Shown here: positions 24,436 to 36,513 of the stretch, in pieces
Position numbering within the stretch: the stretch's first letter is position 1
Layout of the letters: each line of letters begins with the position of its first letter
Assembly: GCF_000008545.1 (NCBI RefSeq)
Contig: NC_000853.1
Span: 1,130,465-1,194,464, forward strand
Length of the DNA: 64,000 nucleotides
Reading direction: 5' to 3'
Source of the DNA: Thermotoga maritima MSB8
GTDB taxonomy: Bacteria; Thermotogota; Thermotogae; Thermotogales; Thermotogaceae
The notes under the pieces: model-generated
Told to the model about the DNA's origin: nothing
Seen by the model: the letters and a program-made list of their open reading frames with translations, nothing else
Databases searched by the model: none
Position numbers and translations under genes: made by a program

Positions 24436-26022
24436 TTTGTATCTTGCGACGATTTCTTTGAGCATCTGTACATTTTCCCTGATGGTCTGTACTCTGCTCG
24501 TAACTTCTTCTGTCGAGGCACTGATTTCCTGAAGCCTTGCGTTCACTTCCTTGACACTGTTTGTAATTTCTTCTGCGTTTTTCGCGTTTTCTGTCATAGC
24601 GGTTGTGATCTCGTCCACAGCTGCTGTCTGTTCTTCTATCGCCGCTGCTATATTCTGAAGCATCTCGTTTATTCTCTCCACAGCTCCTACAATGGAGTTC
24701 AGTTTTTCATCAGCTTCGTCAGCCAGTTTTGTACCCTCTTCGACACGCGCTGTGATTTCAGAAGACACCTTTCCTGCATCTTCGGCTATGCTTCTGATCT
24801 CGTTGACAACTCTTCTGACGTTCTCTGAAGCCTGCTGACTTTCTTCAGCGAGTTTTCTTATTTCATCTGCGACGACCGCAAAGCCCCTTCCCGCTTCTCC
24901 CGCTCTTGCCGCTTCTATCGCCGCGTTCAACGCGAGCAAGTTCGTCTGCTCTGCTATTGCATTGATGGTTTCAACAAAGCTTGTGATCTCTTCGGCTCCC
25001 TTCTGGAAACTCTCCACAACCCTTTCCACGTCTTTGGCACTGTTCGATATCATTCGAGTGACTTCTATGACTTTCTTCAAAGCATCTCCAGCTTCTTTCG
25101 CTAGTTGTGTACTTTGGTCGGCGAAACTTGCTGCCTGCTGGGCGCTGTCTGCTATGTTTTTAGTGGCACTGCTGATCTCTTCGGATCCCGCTGTGGTTTC
25201 CTGAACCGAGGCAGAAATGGACTCTATCCTCGTGGAAATGTTGTCCATTTCCTTTGAAATTCCAAGAAGCTGGTTTGTGATCTCTTCGTTTGCCTTGGAG
25301 ATCTCCTCGATACTCTCGGCAACTGAGAATGTCTCTGTCTGTACATCTTTGAGATTGTTTCTCAGATATTCTATGGAAGCTTTGAATTCATTTAAGAGAG
25401 TGCTTATCTCGTCTTTTCCTTTCGCTTCCTGTATGTTAATTGTGAGATCGTTGTTCCTCAAAGATCTTGACGCTTCCATAACAGGTTTCAAGAGTCTCAG
25501 ACTACGAGATATCATGACGAACAGAAATACTCCACTTGCCACCGCTACGATTGGAAGAACAATGAAAAGAACGTTTCTGATGAGCTCAGAACTGTACGAA
25601 ATCTCTTTGTCAAGGTTTTCTCTGGTTCTGTCCAGATTCGCCATGATATCTTCCTTCACCTGATCCACAGAACTTTGAATGCGAGAAACCACTTCCGTTT
25701 TTCCGGAAATTATCTCTGAAATGTTTCGCTCCAGAGCGTCCATATGCTCCTTCAAAGAAGGTATCTTATCGGCTACTTTCTTCAATTCATTGAAGAGCGA
25801 TGATACCTCCTCTATTTTCGCCGCGTTGTTTACAAACAGAGCAACTTTGGTTTCAAGTTCACCCAGTTTATCCAGGGCTTCCACTGCGAGTTCGTACTCT
25901 TCAAACGCTTTTCTCACGTTCTGACCAGCTTTCAAGAAGACACTACCCCCCAGGAGGGCTACAAGAACTACTGCAGCTAATGTTATAGTCGATACTAGAA
26001 GTGTTTTTCCTTTTAAACTCAT
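24430..26022 (-). CDS. mcp: methyl-accepting chemotaxis protein
   Basis: This is a 530-residue chemoreceptor with TM1 about residues 8-28, an extracytoplasmic helical sensor region to about 163, TM2 about 164-186, a HAMP domain, and the cytoplasmic signalling helix. The hairpin tip ([20 protein letters not shown]) is nearly invariant across receptors and docks CheA/CheW. The ligand is unknown. ATG at 26022 follows AGGAGGGATAGATAGT. It is the last gene of an Xre, HD-GYP, unknown, mcp set. A 68-bp stretch is identical to the opposite-strand receptor at 28025. Confidence 0.94.
   Translation of the reverse strand: MSLKGKTLLVSTITLAAVVLVALLGGSVFLKAGQNVRKAFEEYELAVEALDKLGELETKVALFVNNAAKIEEVSSLFNELKKVADKIPSLKEHMDALERNISEIISGKTEVVSRIQSSVDQVKEDIMANLDRTRENLDKEISYSSELIRNVLFIVLPIVAVASGVFLFVMISRSLRLLKPVMEASRSLRNNDLTINIQEAKGKDEISTLLNEFKASIEYLRNNLKDVQTETFSVAESIEEISKANEEITNQLLGISKEMDNISTRIESISASVQETTAGSEEISSATKNIADSAQQAASFADQSTQLAKEAGDALKKVIEVTRMISNSAKDVERVVESFQKGAEEITSFVETINAIAEQTNLLALNAAIEAARAGEAGRGFAVVADEIRKLAEESQQASENVRRVVNEIRSIAEDAGKVSSEITARVEEGTKLADEADEKLNSIVGAVERINEMLQNIAAAIEEQTAAVDEITTAMTENAKNAEEITNSVKEVNARLQEISASTEEVTSRVQTIRENVQMLKEIVARYKI
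24842..24909 (-). repeat. 68-bp sequence identical to part of the second mcp
   Basis: This segment, encoding the signalling tip of the receptor, is base-for-base the reverse complement of 29165-29232 in the plus-strand receptor gene, including third codon positions. Confidence 0.9.
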
Positions 26023-26023
26023 A

Positions 26024-26464
26024 CTATCTATCCCTCCTTTCTTCGATTTTGAAGACAAAATGTGGGACGCCCGCTATCCTGATTTTACCAGTGATGAATC
26101 CTTCGTACGAACCTTCGGGGGTCTCTATTCTGGAGATTTCTCTTCTATCTACTTCCATGTCCCTAACTCCCGAGAGAATAAAGACAATTTCTTCGTTCGA
26201 TGTATTCGATATGATGATATTTCTTTTCCTTCCCTTTAATTCGAGAATTCCTATGGTAGGATTCCACCACTTCTGCTGTGTTGTGATTGGTACTTCTACG
26301 ATTTCCAACCTTGCTTTGTCATGATCCAGTGGAAATAACTTCACATCGAGTTTGTGCAAAGAATTGTATCTGGACACAAAAAGTGTCCCTCTTTCCTCGT
26401 TAAATTCAAACGTAATCAGAAATAAAAACATGATATCCATCGTTTTTTCGCAGAATACCTTCAT
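26024..26464 (-). CDS. hypothetical protein between HD-GYP and mcp
   Basis: I do not recognise this protein. It has 146 residues, an N-terminal hydrophobic patch ([13 protein letters not shown]) and mixed alpha/beta character with regions such as [21 protein letters not shown]. It starts inside the end of the HD-GYP gene (59-bp overlap) at ATG 26464 with GGTGAAGGG upstream; ATG 26440 is possible. It stops one base before the mcp start. The strict packing says it is a real gene working in the same signalling unit. Confidence 0.7.
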   Translation of the reverse strand: MKVFCEKTMDIMFLFLITFEFNEERGTLFVSRYNSLHKLDVKLFPLDHDKARLEIVEVPITTQQKWWNPTIGILELKGRKRNIIISNTSNEEIVFILSGVRDMEVDRREISRIETPEGSYEGFITGKIRIAGVPHFVFKIEERRDR

Positions 26465-27545
26465 GTATCCCTTCACCTGCGATCAGTGTAGCAGGAAGTA
26501 TCCTTCCTTCGAAAAGACCTAAACTCTCTTTTTTCTCCCTCAATAGATCAACAGTTAGATCCGCGAGCAAGGGGTCGAAATCTTTTCCTCTAAGTCTCTC
26601 GATTTCTTTGATCACATCATCCAAAGGAAACGGATTTCTATACGATCTGGGAGAGAGCATCGCATCCAGAGTATCCGCTATCTTGAGTATCCTTCCTTCG
26701 GGCGTTATCTCTTCTTCCTTCAATCCGAACGGATACCCGCTCCCGTCGAATTTCTCGTGGTGTTGAACCACCCAGAGAGCCACATCGTCCTCAATATCCC
26801 AGATCATCAGGTCTTTTACCATGTTATAGCTGTAATCCACGTGTTTTTTCATCTCCTGGTACTCCTGGAGTGTTAATCTTCCTTCTTTGTTCAAGATGCG
26901 CTCATCTATATACACTTTACCTATGTCATGAAGAAGACCCGCCAGATACAGCTTCGCAAGTCTTTTTTCATCCAGACCCACTATCTTTCCGATTTCTTCC
27001 GCCCAGAAAGCCACGTTGTATATGTGGTTCAGCGTGTAGCGGCTGACTCTGGAAAACAGTCTGTCTATCAGTATCGCCACGGTGGTTAAAAGCTGATCCA
27101 GGACGACAGAGTACTCCAGGAAGTAGTATTCGAGTCCGTGTGCTTTCAAAAAATCTTGAAGATCCCTAATTATTCCCTCTGTTTTCTCTGCATCCCTCTT
27201 TTTCTTCGAGGCAACGTACACAAACCCTGTGGGAAATTCTTTGAAAACAACGGGAATGTAGAGCTCCCATTGAACATTCTCCACAAGAGCGAAACGAGTT
27301 TTCTGTGGATGATTCTCGAAAGTTTTCACATTGAACAGAAATTCCTCAACCAGGGGAGTTAAAGTAAGATTGAAAATTGTTCCTGCGCTGAAAGAAACGG
27401 GATTGTCGGCCGAGTTGATCACATGAATCGCCAAGCTCTGCCTGATCGCAAACAGGGCAATGATATCTACTCCGTGCTTTTTTCTGATCTTCTCCAGTGT
27501 TTTCACGAAATTATCTTTGACACTGGCTACTTGGATTGCTTCCAT
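26406..27545 (-). CDS. HD-GYP domain protein (cyclic-di-GMP phosphodiesterase family)
   Basis: This is a 379-residue protein. Residues about 1-150 form a GAF-like or related sensor region. Residues about 180-345 are an HD-GYP domain with [18 protein letters not shown], the HH of VVQHHEKFDGSGYP, and IADTLDAMLSPRSYR. HD-GYP enzymes break c-di-GMP to pGpG or GMP, and the main metal-binding residues are present. ATG at 27545 follows GGGAGGTG. It lies in one minus-strand unit with an Xre regulator upstream and a chemoreceptor downstream. Confidence 0.9.
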   Translation of the reverse strand: MEAIQVASVKDNFVKTLEKIRKKHGVDIIALFAIRQSLAIHVINSADNPVSFSAGTIFNLTLTPLVEEFLFNVKTFENHPQKTRFALVENVQWELYIPVVFKEFPTGFVYVASKKKRDAEKTEGIIRDLQDFLKAHGLEYYFLEYSVVLDQLLTTVAILIDRLFSRVSRYTLNHIYNVAFWAEEIGKIVGLDEKRLAKLYLAGLLHDIGKVYIDERILNKEGRLTLQEYQEMKKHVDYSYNMVKDLMIWDIEDDVALWVVQHHEKFDGSGYPFGLKEEEITPEGRILKIADTLDAMLSPRSYRNPFPLDDVIKEIERLRGKDFDPLLADLTVDLLREKKESLGLFEGRILPATLIAGEGIHEGILRKNDGYHVFISDYV

Positions 27546-27582
27546 GTTTTCACCTCCCATGCTGGTAAGATAAAACCCTAGT

Positions 27583-27801
27583 TTACTTTTTCATACTTAA
27601 GAAGAGTCTCGACAGTTCCAAGGGATCAACGTTCAATACCTTGGCGAGTTTCACCAGATTCTCCGGAGAAGGAACGCTTTTCCCCTGAAACCACAGATTC
27701 ACGGTTCTTGGAGTTACCTTAAGAATTTTAGCCAGTTTTCTCTGACTGTAACCTGAAGCGTACAGAACCCGCACTAGATCCTCTAAAGATTCTAATTTCA
27801 T
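27583..27801 (-). CDS. small Xre-family helix-turn-helix regulator
   Basis: This is a 72-residue protein made almost entirely of one Xre/Cro-type helix-turn-helix: SQRKLAKILKVTPRTVNLWF followed by GKSVPSPENLVKLAKVLNV. It binds DNA, probably as a dimer. ATG at 27801 follows GAGGTGAGAAT; the longer frame from 27876 has no ribosome site. It heads the HD-GYP-unknown-mcp unit and faces the second mcp. A CACAT-TTCCC-ATGTG inverted repeat just upstream may be its operator. Confidence 0.87.
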   Translation of the reverse strand: MKLESLEDLVRVLYASGYSQRKLAKILKVTPRTVNLWFQGKSVPSPENLVKLAKVLNVDPLELSRLFLSMKK

Positions 27802-27846
27802 ATTCTCACCTCTCTGGCGACGTAGTAATAAACAAAGTAAAACAAG

Positions 27847-27890
27847 CACATTTCCCATGTGTAATTGTACCATCACGATCTCAAGGTCAA
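27847..27890 (-). promoter_or_regulatory. candidate promoter and inverted repeat for the Xre unit
   Basis: On the minus strand TTGACC (27890-27885), 15 bp, then TACAAT (27869-27864). The inverted repeat CACAT-TTCCC-ATGTG (27847-27861) falls at the expected transcription start. The spacer is short, so the call is tentative. Confidence 0.4.
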
Positions 27891-27900
27891 TAAATTGTAA

Positions 27901-28024
27901 ATTATTGTAAACTATATAATAACGATGATGTTACGGATATTATAACGACGATGTATAATGATGTATGAATTATAATAGAATTATAATACTAATAAGATCA
28001 TAGTGTGGTGGGGGTGTTGAAACT
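27901..28024 (+). promoter_or_regulatory. AT-rich promoter region of the second mcp
   Basis: Four TATAAT hexamers occur at 27915, 27954, 27971 and 27982. The best pair is TTACGG (27931-27936) with TATAAT (27954-27959), 17 bp apart. AACGATGATGT (27921) and AACGACGATGT (27944) form a near-perfect direct repeat 23 bp apart and could bind a regulator. Confidence 0.45.
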
Positions 28025-29644
28025 ATGAAATCGGTTGCATCGAAACTACTCCTAGGTTTTGGACTCGTATGCGCAGGACTCGTGCTGTTCGGCCTACTGA
28101 CGTTCTACAACATTCTTTCTCTTGAGAAGATAGTCGCCGACACTGCAAACATCAACAGAGCCATCGTGGAACTGGCGATAAACCAGGCAGGAGTACTCGT
28201 AGCGGTTCAGAACAAGGATAAATCGCTTCTTTCATCTTCTGTGGAGGGACTTCGAACAAGCCTTGATGATATTAAAGCGTATCAGAGTGATTTCTCTGGA
28301 GAGAACCTGAAACTTCTCCAGGAGTCGATAGCTCATCTTGAAGAGATGATACGGATAACAGATTCACTGATAGTAGACGGTGTGGATCAGTCCATCTATG
28401 ACCGTTTCGTGGAGTTGCAAGCAGAGATCAGGAATCCTTTGAGGAAACTAGTTCAGAATCTCGGTGTTGAAAACGTTTCCATGACGAAGAACATCAAAAG
28501 GAACATAATCTTCTTCCTCGTTGTGGTATGTGCCGCAGCCATGTTCATCGCCATCTTCACTACACGGAATCTCACGACTCCTCTGAAAAAGCTCGCCGTC
28601 CTCGTCGAAAACCTCAGCCACGGTGTACTGAATGTGGAGATAGAAAAAATCCGTAGCAAGGACGAGATAGGAAAAGCAGCTATGGCCGTTGAAAAGCTGA
28701 GAGAAATCCTTCTTGACATCATCACAGGAATAAACAAAGCTTCGAGCGAGGTGAGTTCGTCCAGCGAAGAGCTCTCTGCGACTTCTGAAGAACTCTCTGC
28801 CAACGTGAACAGCATATCAGAAGCGTTGGTGTCATTGAACAAAGAAGCAGACGAGAACTCTGCAACACTCGAAGAGTTCACTGCGAGTATAGAAGAACTC
28901 TCTTCCACAGCAGACAGCAATTCCAAATCTGCCCAGGCCATGCTTGAGTCTACTCAGAGGGTGCATGAACAGGTAGAAAAAAGCACGGAGAGAATAAGAG
29001 AAATCACAGAAAAGGCTCACAGCACAAGAGAGATGAGCGAGAACACAAAACAAGCCCTCAACAGGCTCCTGTCTATGGCAGAGAACATAAACAGCATCGT
29101 GGACACGATCAATTCCATAGCAGAGCAGACAAATCTGCTCGCGCTGAACGCGGCGATAGAAGCAGCAAGAGCGGGAGAAGCGGGAAGGGGCTTTGCGGTC
29201 GTCGCAGATGAAATAAGAAAACTCGCTGAAGAGAGTAAAGCGGCAACCCAGCAGATAGGAGAAATACTTGGAAAACTCAGAGATGAAATTAACAATTCTT
29301 CCAAGATTGTAGAAAGCACAGCCAGCGCTATTGAAGAAACAGCATCGCTTGTAGAAAGTATAAAAGACGTGTTCGAGAGCATCAGAATCGCCATGGAAGA
29401 TGTTCAGAGTAGGGTGGAAAGTGTCGCTGCGAGCACCCAGGAACAGAGTGCAAGCCTTGAAGAACTTTCCGCAGGAGTTACTAGACTCACCGAACTTCTC
29501 AACAAAACAAGAGAGAACACAAGCAGTGCCAACAGTGCTCTCCAGGAAGCCAACGCTGCCCTTGAAGAACTCTCTGCTTCTGCCCAGAGCCTTGCTGAAC
29601 TTGCACAGGAACTTCAGAGGAGGATCGAATTCTTCAAGATATAA
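28025..29644 (+). CDS. mcp: methyl-accepting chemotaxis protein
   Basis: This is a 539-residue chemoreceptor with TM1 about residues 7-30, an all-helical sensor region (about 31-160), TM2 about 160-183, HAMP (about 184-236) and a long signalling domain with tip [20 protein letters not shown]. Many Ser/Thr/Glu-Glu pairs before the tip are likely methylation sites. ATG at 28025 has GGGGGTG upstream. The receiver-like/HD-GYP gene follows after 12 bp, so receptor and signalling enzyme are co-expressed. Confidence 0.95.
   Translation: MKSVASKLLLGFGLVCAGLVLFGLLTFYNILSLEKIVADTANINRAIVELAINQAGVLVAVQNKDKSLLSSSVEGLRTSLDDIKAYQSDFSGENLKLLQESIAHLEEMIRITDSLIVDGVDQSIYDRFVELQAEIRNPLRKLVQNLGVENVSMTKNIKRNIIFFLVVVCAAAMFIAIFTTRNLTTPLKKLAVLVENLSHGVLNVEIEKIRSKDEIGKAAMAVEKLREILLDIITGINKASSEVSSSSEELSATSEELSANVNSISEALVSLNKEADENSATLEEFTASIEELSSTADSNSKSAQAMLESTQRVHEQVEKSTERIREITEKAHSTREMSENTKQALNRLLSMAENINSIVDTINSIAEQTNLLALNAAIEAARAGEAGRGFAVVADEIRKLAEESKAATQQIGEILGKLRDEINNSSKIVESTASAIEETASLVESIKDVFESIRIAMEDVQSRVESVAASTQEQSASLEELSAGVTRLTELLNKTRENTSSANSALQEANAALEELSASAQSLAELAQELQRRIEFFKI
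29165..29232 (+). repeat. 68-bp sequence identical to part of the first mcp
   Basis: Reverse complement of 24842-24909. Together they form a long inverted repeat about 4.3 kb apart. Confidence 0.9.
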
Positions 29645-29656
29645 AGAGGTGGTTCT

Positions 29657-31983
<2,327 letters not shown>

Positions 31984-31985
<2 letters not shown>

Positions 31986-32007
31986 GCGGGCGTGTCCCGC
32001 TCTTTTC
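31984..32007. terminator. terminator after icd (convergent with oppB)
   Basis: A perfect 7-bp stem (GAGCGGG with CCCGCTC, loop CGTGT) is followed by TTTTC on the plus strand and sits between two converging genes. Confidence 0.8.
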
Positions 32008-33013
32008 AATATCTCACCCTGGGATCTATCAGAGCGTTGATCACGTCGACGAGAATGCTTATCACCACCACGATCAAAGCGAAGAAAACGACCGTGCCCT
32101 GTATGGCAGGAAAGTCCCTGTACCTGATCTTCATCACAAGATAACTTCCAAGACCGGGCCATGAGAAAGTGGTTTCTGTGAGGACCGCACCTCCCAGAAG
32201 GAGTGCGAACTGCAATCCCATCATCGTGAAGATGGGTACCAGAGCGTTTTTCAGGGCGTACCTGAACAGAACCACCCTCTCCTTCAAACCGCGAGCACGA
32301 GCCGCCTTCACGAAATCCTGGGCCAGTGTTAAAACGGTGTTGTTTCTCACCATACGGACAAAGACGCTGGAGATCACAAGGCCGAGCGTGAGTCCCGGAA
32401 GTAAGAGATGTTCGAAAACGTCTTTCAGCGCTTCCCAGTTTCCTGTGAAAAGCGCATCTATCGAATAGATACCCGTTATCACTTTCAAATTCATAGTGGG
32501 TGACAATCGTCCGCCAACGGGAAGCCATCTCAAGATAACTCCGAAGATGTACTGCATCATCAAACCGAACCAGAAAACCGGAACCGCGTACATCACCATT
32601 GAAAACATCCTGGCACCTATATCAACTCCACTGTCCCTTTTGTACGCAGCGAAGCTTCCCCAGAAGATGCCTATGAGAACGGCTACGATGAAAGCGAAGA
32701 GTGTCAGCTCCAAAGTCGCGGGAAATCTCTCCTTTATTTCTTCCCAAACGGGTCTTCCCGTCAGTGTAGATTTTCCCAGGTCACCTTTGAGAAGATCTCC
32801 GATGTAATCGAAAAACTGGACGATGATAGGTTTATCGAGACCGAGTTCGTGTCTCTTTTGTTCGATGACCTCCTTCGGTGCTTTCCCTCCGAGAATAGCG
32901 AGCACCGGATCCCCGGGTATGATCCTGAGCACCAGGAATATGAGTGCCAGAAGGATGAATATCATGGGGGCAGCGAGGAGAATTCTTGTTATCACGTAGT
33001 TTTTAAGAGACAT
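32006..33013 (-). CDS. oppB: ABC transporter permease OppB-like
   Basis: This is a 335-residue permease of the peptide/nickel/oligosaccharide (DppB/OppB) group with six helices. It has RIIPGDPVLAILGGKAPKE near residue 33 and the EAA loop around FVKAARARGLKERVVLFRYA, then LVPIFTMMGLQFALLLGGAV. ATG at 33013 follows GGAGGT at six bases. It is the last gene of the opp unit, which is unusual since OppB normally comes before OppC. A GC-rich hairpin lies between oppA and this gene. Confidence 0.93.
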   Translation of the reverse strand: MSLKNYVITRILLAAPMIFILLALIFLVLRIIPGDPVLAILGGKAPKEVIEQKRHELGLDKPIIVQFFDYIGDLLKGDLGKSTLTGRPVWEEIKERFPATLELTLFAFIVAVLIGIFWGSFAAYKRDSGVDIGARMFSMVMYAVPVFWFGLMMQYIFGVILRWLPVGGRLSPTMNLKVITGIYSIDALFTGNWEALKDVFEHLLLPGLTLGLVISSVFVRMVRNNTVLTLAQDFVKAARARGLKERVVLFRYALKNALVPIFTMMGLQFALLLGGAVLTETTFSWPGLGSYLVMKIRYRDFPAIQGTVVFFALIVVVISILVDVINALIDPRVRY

Positions 33014-33029
33014 CACGGCACCTCCGAAA

Positions 33030-33050
33030 GCCGCCCCGGGAAGGGGCGGC
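33030..33050 (-). terminator. hairpin between oppA-like gene and oppB
   Basis: A perfect 8-bp GC-only stem (GCCGCCCC with GGGGCGGC, 5-nt loop) with a short TTT tail on the minus strand. It is probably a partial terminator or mRNA 3-prime-end stabiliser. Confidence 0.7.
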
Positions 33051-33056
33051 GGGAGT

Positions 33057-34562
33057 TCACTCTTCCCAGTAGAGTATGTAGTATCTGAATATCTGTGTGG
33101 GTTCAAGCAGAATTCCTTTCACCTGTTTTTTCGCTGCACAGGTTGCAACTCCCTGCCAGAGCGGTATGTAAGGAACATCCCTTGCAAGAATCTCCTGGAC
33201 TTTGTAGTAGATCTCTGTTCTCTTTTCCAGATCGGTGAGTTTTCTCGCTTCTATCATCAGGTTTTCTACCTCAGGATTCGAGTAGAAGCTACCGAGGGAT
33301 TTCGCACCACTCTCACTGAGGAACGGCCAGACGTAGTCATCCGGATCAAGGTAATCGGGGTACCATCCAAGGAGGAAGAGACCCATCGTTCCGTTCAGGA
33401 AGTACTCCACGTAGGTGGACCACTCCGCATACTTCAGGTTCACTTTTATGACACCGGTTTCTTCGAACGACTCTTTCAGCACCTGAGCGACATCCGCTTC
33501 TGTCGTTCCGTAGTGTGAAGGTGTGTACCACAGGTCTATCACGAGGGGATTGTTCTCATCGTAGCCAGCTTCCTTGAGGAGCGCTCTTGCCTTTTCTAGG
33601 TCTCTTTCAGGGAAAACATCCTTGTGTCCCCACATGCCTTCCGGGATCATCGAGTACAGTGGTTTTGCAAGTCCCACGAACACATCTTCAACTATGACAT
33701 CTCTGTTCACCGAATAGGCGAGTGCCTGTCTCACCTTCACGTTGTCGAACGGGGGTTGTGTGACGTTGATCACCAGATATCTGATCTGTGGACTGTTACC
33801 TTTGTAAACGACGATGTCTTCTCTTCCCTCGAGATCGATAACATCTCTGGGGTCGAGATGTCTGTAAGCGACATCGATTTCTCCCGTCTCGAGTGCCAAT
33901 CTGAGTGTGGAAGCGTTCTCATAGAAATTGATCACGATGGTCTTTGTCTTTGGTTTTTCACCGAAGTAGTTCGGATTCGCTTCGAGAACGATTCTCACAT
34001 CTCTGATCCATTCCTTGACCCTGTATGGACCAGAAGCTGACGGGATACCTTCGTAGAAGGAATCAGCTGGATAAACCTTCGGATTCACCGGATACGCAAC
34101 GGTGTAACCGAGGACGGAAACGAACGCAGAGAATGGATACTTCAGAGTTACACGGAAGGTGTAGTCGTCCACCACTTCTGTTTTTTCGACGACATCAGAG
34201 AGTAAGAATGCCGGATCTCCATTCAGTTTCATCACCCTGTCGAAAGAGTACTTGAAGACGTGTGCATCGATGGGTGTTCCATCCTCGAACTTTGCATCCT
34301 TTCTCAGATAGAACGTGTAAACCGTTCCTGTTTCATCGACTTCCCATCTCTCTGCCAGAACGGGCTTGAGAACGCTGGTTCCTATTTCGTAATCAACCAG
34401 TCCAACCATGACGTTTTGAAGGATGTTTGAAGAAAAGTAATCGTAACAGTTGGCAGGATCGAGAGTTCTGATTTTGTCCGTTGTACCCACCACGATGATG
34501 TCTTTTGCCGCGAAGGAGAGCGTTACTGTTAAGATCAGAAACAACCAGACTAACTTTTTCAT
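33057..34562 (-). CDS. oppA: family 5 solute-binding protein of the opp unit
   Basis: This is a 501-residue extracellular binding protein (SBP_bac_5) with signal peptide (MKKLVWLFLILTVTLSFA). Family segments are YTFYLRKDAKFEDGTPIDAH, VRQALAYSVNRDVIV and DLWYTPSHYGTTEA. The family binds peptides, but several Thermotoga members are known to bind oligosaccharides, so the ligand is open. ATG at 34562 follows GGGAGGT at workable spacing. The gene lies after the two ATPases rather than first in the operon. Confidence 0.92.
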   Translation of the reverse strand: MKKLVWLFLILTVTLSFAAKDIIVVGTTDKIRTLDPANCYDYFSSNILQNVMVGLVDYEIGTSVLKPVLAERWEVDETGTVYTFYLRKDAKFEDGTPIDAHVFKYSFDRVMKLNGDPAFLLSDVVEKTEVVDDYTFRVTLKYPFSAFVSVLGYTVAYPVNPKVYPADSFYEGIPSASGPYRVKEWIRDVRIVLEANPNYFGEKPKTKTIVINFYENASTLRLALETGEIDVAYRHLDPRDVIDLEGREDIVVYKGNSPQIRYLVINVTQPPFDNVKVRQALAYSVNRDVIVEDVFVGLAKPLYSMIPEGMWGHKDVFPERDLEKARALLKEAGYDENNPLVIDLWYTPSHYGTTEADVAQVLKESFEETGVIKVNLKYAEWSTYVEYFLNGTMGLFLLGWYPDYLDPDDYVWPFLSESGAKSLGSFYSNPEVENLMIEARKLTDLEKRTEIYYKVQEILARDVPYIPLWQGVATCAAKKQVKGILLEPTQIFRYYILYWEE

Positions 34563-34577
34563 ACCCACTACCTCCCT

Positions 34578-35555
34578 TCAGTTGTAAAGATGACATGCCA
34601 CCTTATGATTTTCCTCCACAGCCTTGAGTTGAGGTTCTTCTTTCATACAGATATCCATTCTGTAAGGGCAGCGCGGGTGGAATCTACAACCAGATGGCAC
34701 GTCTATCGGGTTTGGTGTTTCTCCCTCAGGGATGAACTTCTTTTTCTTCTTGAGAGAAGGTTCCGGTACGGCGGATATAAGAGCCTGTGTGTAAGGATGC
34801 TTTGGATTGAGGTATATGTCCTCAAAATCACCGATCTCCACAATCTTTCCGAGGTACATCACCGCGATTTCGTCGCAGACGTATTTGGTCGTAGCGAGGT
34901 CGTGTGTGATGAAGAGCATGGTGAGGTTGAATTCCTTTCTGAGTTCCTGAAGGAGCCTCAACAACTGCGATCTCACGGAAACATCGAGCATAGCCACCGC
35001 TTCATCTGCCACCACCAGACGGGGTTTCAAAATCAAAGCACGGGCAATGACAACTCTTTGCCTCTGGCCACCGGAAAGCTCCCTCGGATACCTTCTGTAG
35101 ATATCCTCCGCGGGCTCCAGATTCACTCTCCTCAACATCTCAAGCACCATCTCTTTTCTCGACGATCTGTCTCCGATTCCGTGAATTTCAAGGGCGTGTT
35201 CTATGGCTTTTCCCACCCTCATATATGGATTCAGAGAGGCCATTGGATCTTGAAAGATGATCTGCATTTCTTTTCTCAGCTTCCTCATTTCTTCTTTTGA
35301 GAGTTTTGTGATATCTCTACCATCAAAAATGATTTTGCCATCGGTGGGTTCTTCAAGTCTCAGAATGACTCTTCCCGTTGTGGTTTTTCCGGATCCCGAC
35401 TCCCCCACCAGCCCCAGACTCTTTCCTTCATCAATCTGAAAATTCACACCATCCACCGCTTTCACAAACTTCCTGGGTTTTCTCAAAAGCACATCTATCG
35501 GTCCCTGTTTCACAGGGAAATACTTTTTAAGGTTCTGCACTTCAATCAGTGCCAT
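34578..35555 (-). CDS. oppF: ABC transporter ATPase OppF-like
   Basis: This is a 325-residue ATPase with Walker A GESGSGKTTTG (about residues 52-62), signature LSGGQRQRVVIARAL, Walker B LVVADEAVAMLDVS and a C-terminal oligopeptide-type domain with cysteines in SGCRFHPRCPYRMDICM. Walker B has Asp-Glu-Ala in place of the common Asp-Glu-Pro. It pairs with OppD, overlapping its end by 14 bp, behind GGAGGAGATCAAA. Confidence 0.94.
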   Translation of the reverse strand: MALIEVQNLKKYFPVKQGPIDVLLRKPRKFVKAVDGVNFQIDEGKSLGLVGESGSGKTTTGRVILRLEEPTDGKIIFDGRDITKLSKEEMRKLRKEMQIIFQDPMASLNPYMRVGKAIEHALEIHGIGDRSSRKEMVLEMLRRVNLEPAEDIYRRYPRELSGGQRQRVVIARALILKPRLVVADEAVAMLDVSVRSQLLRLLQELRKEFNLTMLFITHDLATTKYVCDEIAVMYLGKIVEIGDFEDIYLNPKHPYTQALISAVPEPSLKKKKKFIPEGETPNPIDVPSGCRFHPRCPYRMDICMKEEPQLKAVEENHKVACHLYN

Positions 35556-36513
35556 TTTGATCTCCTCCGTAAAGCCAACATTTCACGCGCGTTCCATCTA
35601 TTTCGAACTCCGGTGGTTCTTTCTCCCAGCAAATTTTCATTGCCTTCTCACATCTTGGAGCGAACCTGCAACCTTCAGGGGGATTCGAAAGATCAGGAGG
35701 AGAGCCTGGAATGTATCTCAGTTCTTTATCGTTCACGTCCGTGTTCGGAATAGACCTCAGAAGACCAACGGTGTATGGATGAAGAGGATTGGTGAATATC
35801 CTCTCTTTCGATGCGAGTTCCACGAGGTGCCCTGCGTACATCACCCCTATTCTGTCTGCGGCTTCCGCGACCAGTCCCATATCGTGGGTGATCAGAATCA
35901 TGGCGGTTCTGTGCTCTTTCGTCAACTTCTCAAGCAGTTCCATTATCTGAGCCTGAACTATCACATCCAGAGATGTAGTGGGTTCATCGGCGATCAAAAC
36001 AGCGGGATTGAGAACTATGGAGAGGGCGATCATCACCCTCTGTCTCATTCCACCGCTGAACTGAAACGGGTAATCCTTCAGTCTGTTCCTGTTTATCCCG
36101 ACATCTTCTAAGGCCTTCGCTGCAAGTTCTCTGGCGTCCTCCTTACTCAGTTCGGGTCTGTGGGTGAGGATCATCTCTACAAAATGATCCTCTATCCTGA
36201 GAATCGGATTGAGCGACGTCATCGGATCCTGGAAAATCATCGCAACTTTTGAACCTCTTATCTGTCTCATTTCCTCGTCCGAAAGAGATGAAATATCTAT
36301 TCCTTCAATTTTTATACTCCCATCAATCTTTGTTCCTTTTGGAAGAAGCCGCATTATGGAAAAACCGAGGGTAGACTTTCCACAGCCGGATTCACCGACG
36401 AGACCCAGGGTTTCTCCTTTCTCCAGGTGAAAGGAGACGTTTTCGACGGCGTTCACAGTTTTTTCTCCAGTTTTGTATCTCACGCTCACGTTTTTCAGTT
36501 CGAGCACCTTCAT
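35542..36513 (-). CDS. oppD: ABC transporter ATPase OppD-like
   Basis: This is a 323-residue ATPase with Walker A GESGCGKSTLG (about residues 37-47), signature FSGGMRQRVMIALSI, Walker B VLIADEPTTSLDV and the C-terminal four-Cys segment EGCRFAPRCEKAMKICW. It drives import through OppBC with OppF. The start overlaps the oppC stop by 4 bp. Confidence 0.95.
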   Translation of the reverse strand: MKVLELKNVSVRYKTGEKTVNAVENVSFHLEKGETLGLVGESGCGKSTLGFSIMRLLPKGTKIDGSIKIEGIDISSLSDEEMRQIRGSKVAMIFQDPMTSLNPILRIEDHFVEMILTHRPELSKEDARELAAKALEDVGINRNRLKDYPFQFSGGMRQRVMIALSIVLNPAVLIADEPTTSLDVIVQAQIMELLEKLTKEHRTAMILITHDMGLVAEAADRIGVMYAGHLVELASKERIFTNPLHPYTVGLLRSIPNTDVNDKELRYIPGSPPDLSNPPEGCRFAPRCEKAMKICWEKEPPEFEIDGTRVKCWLYGGDQNGTD

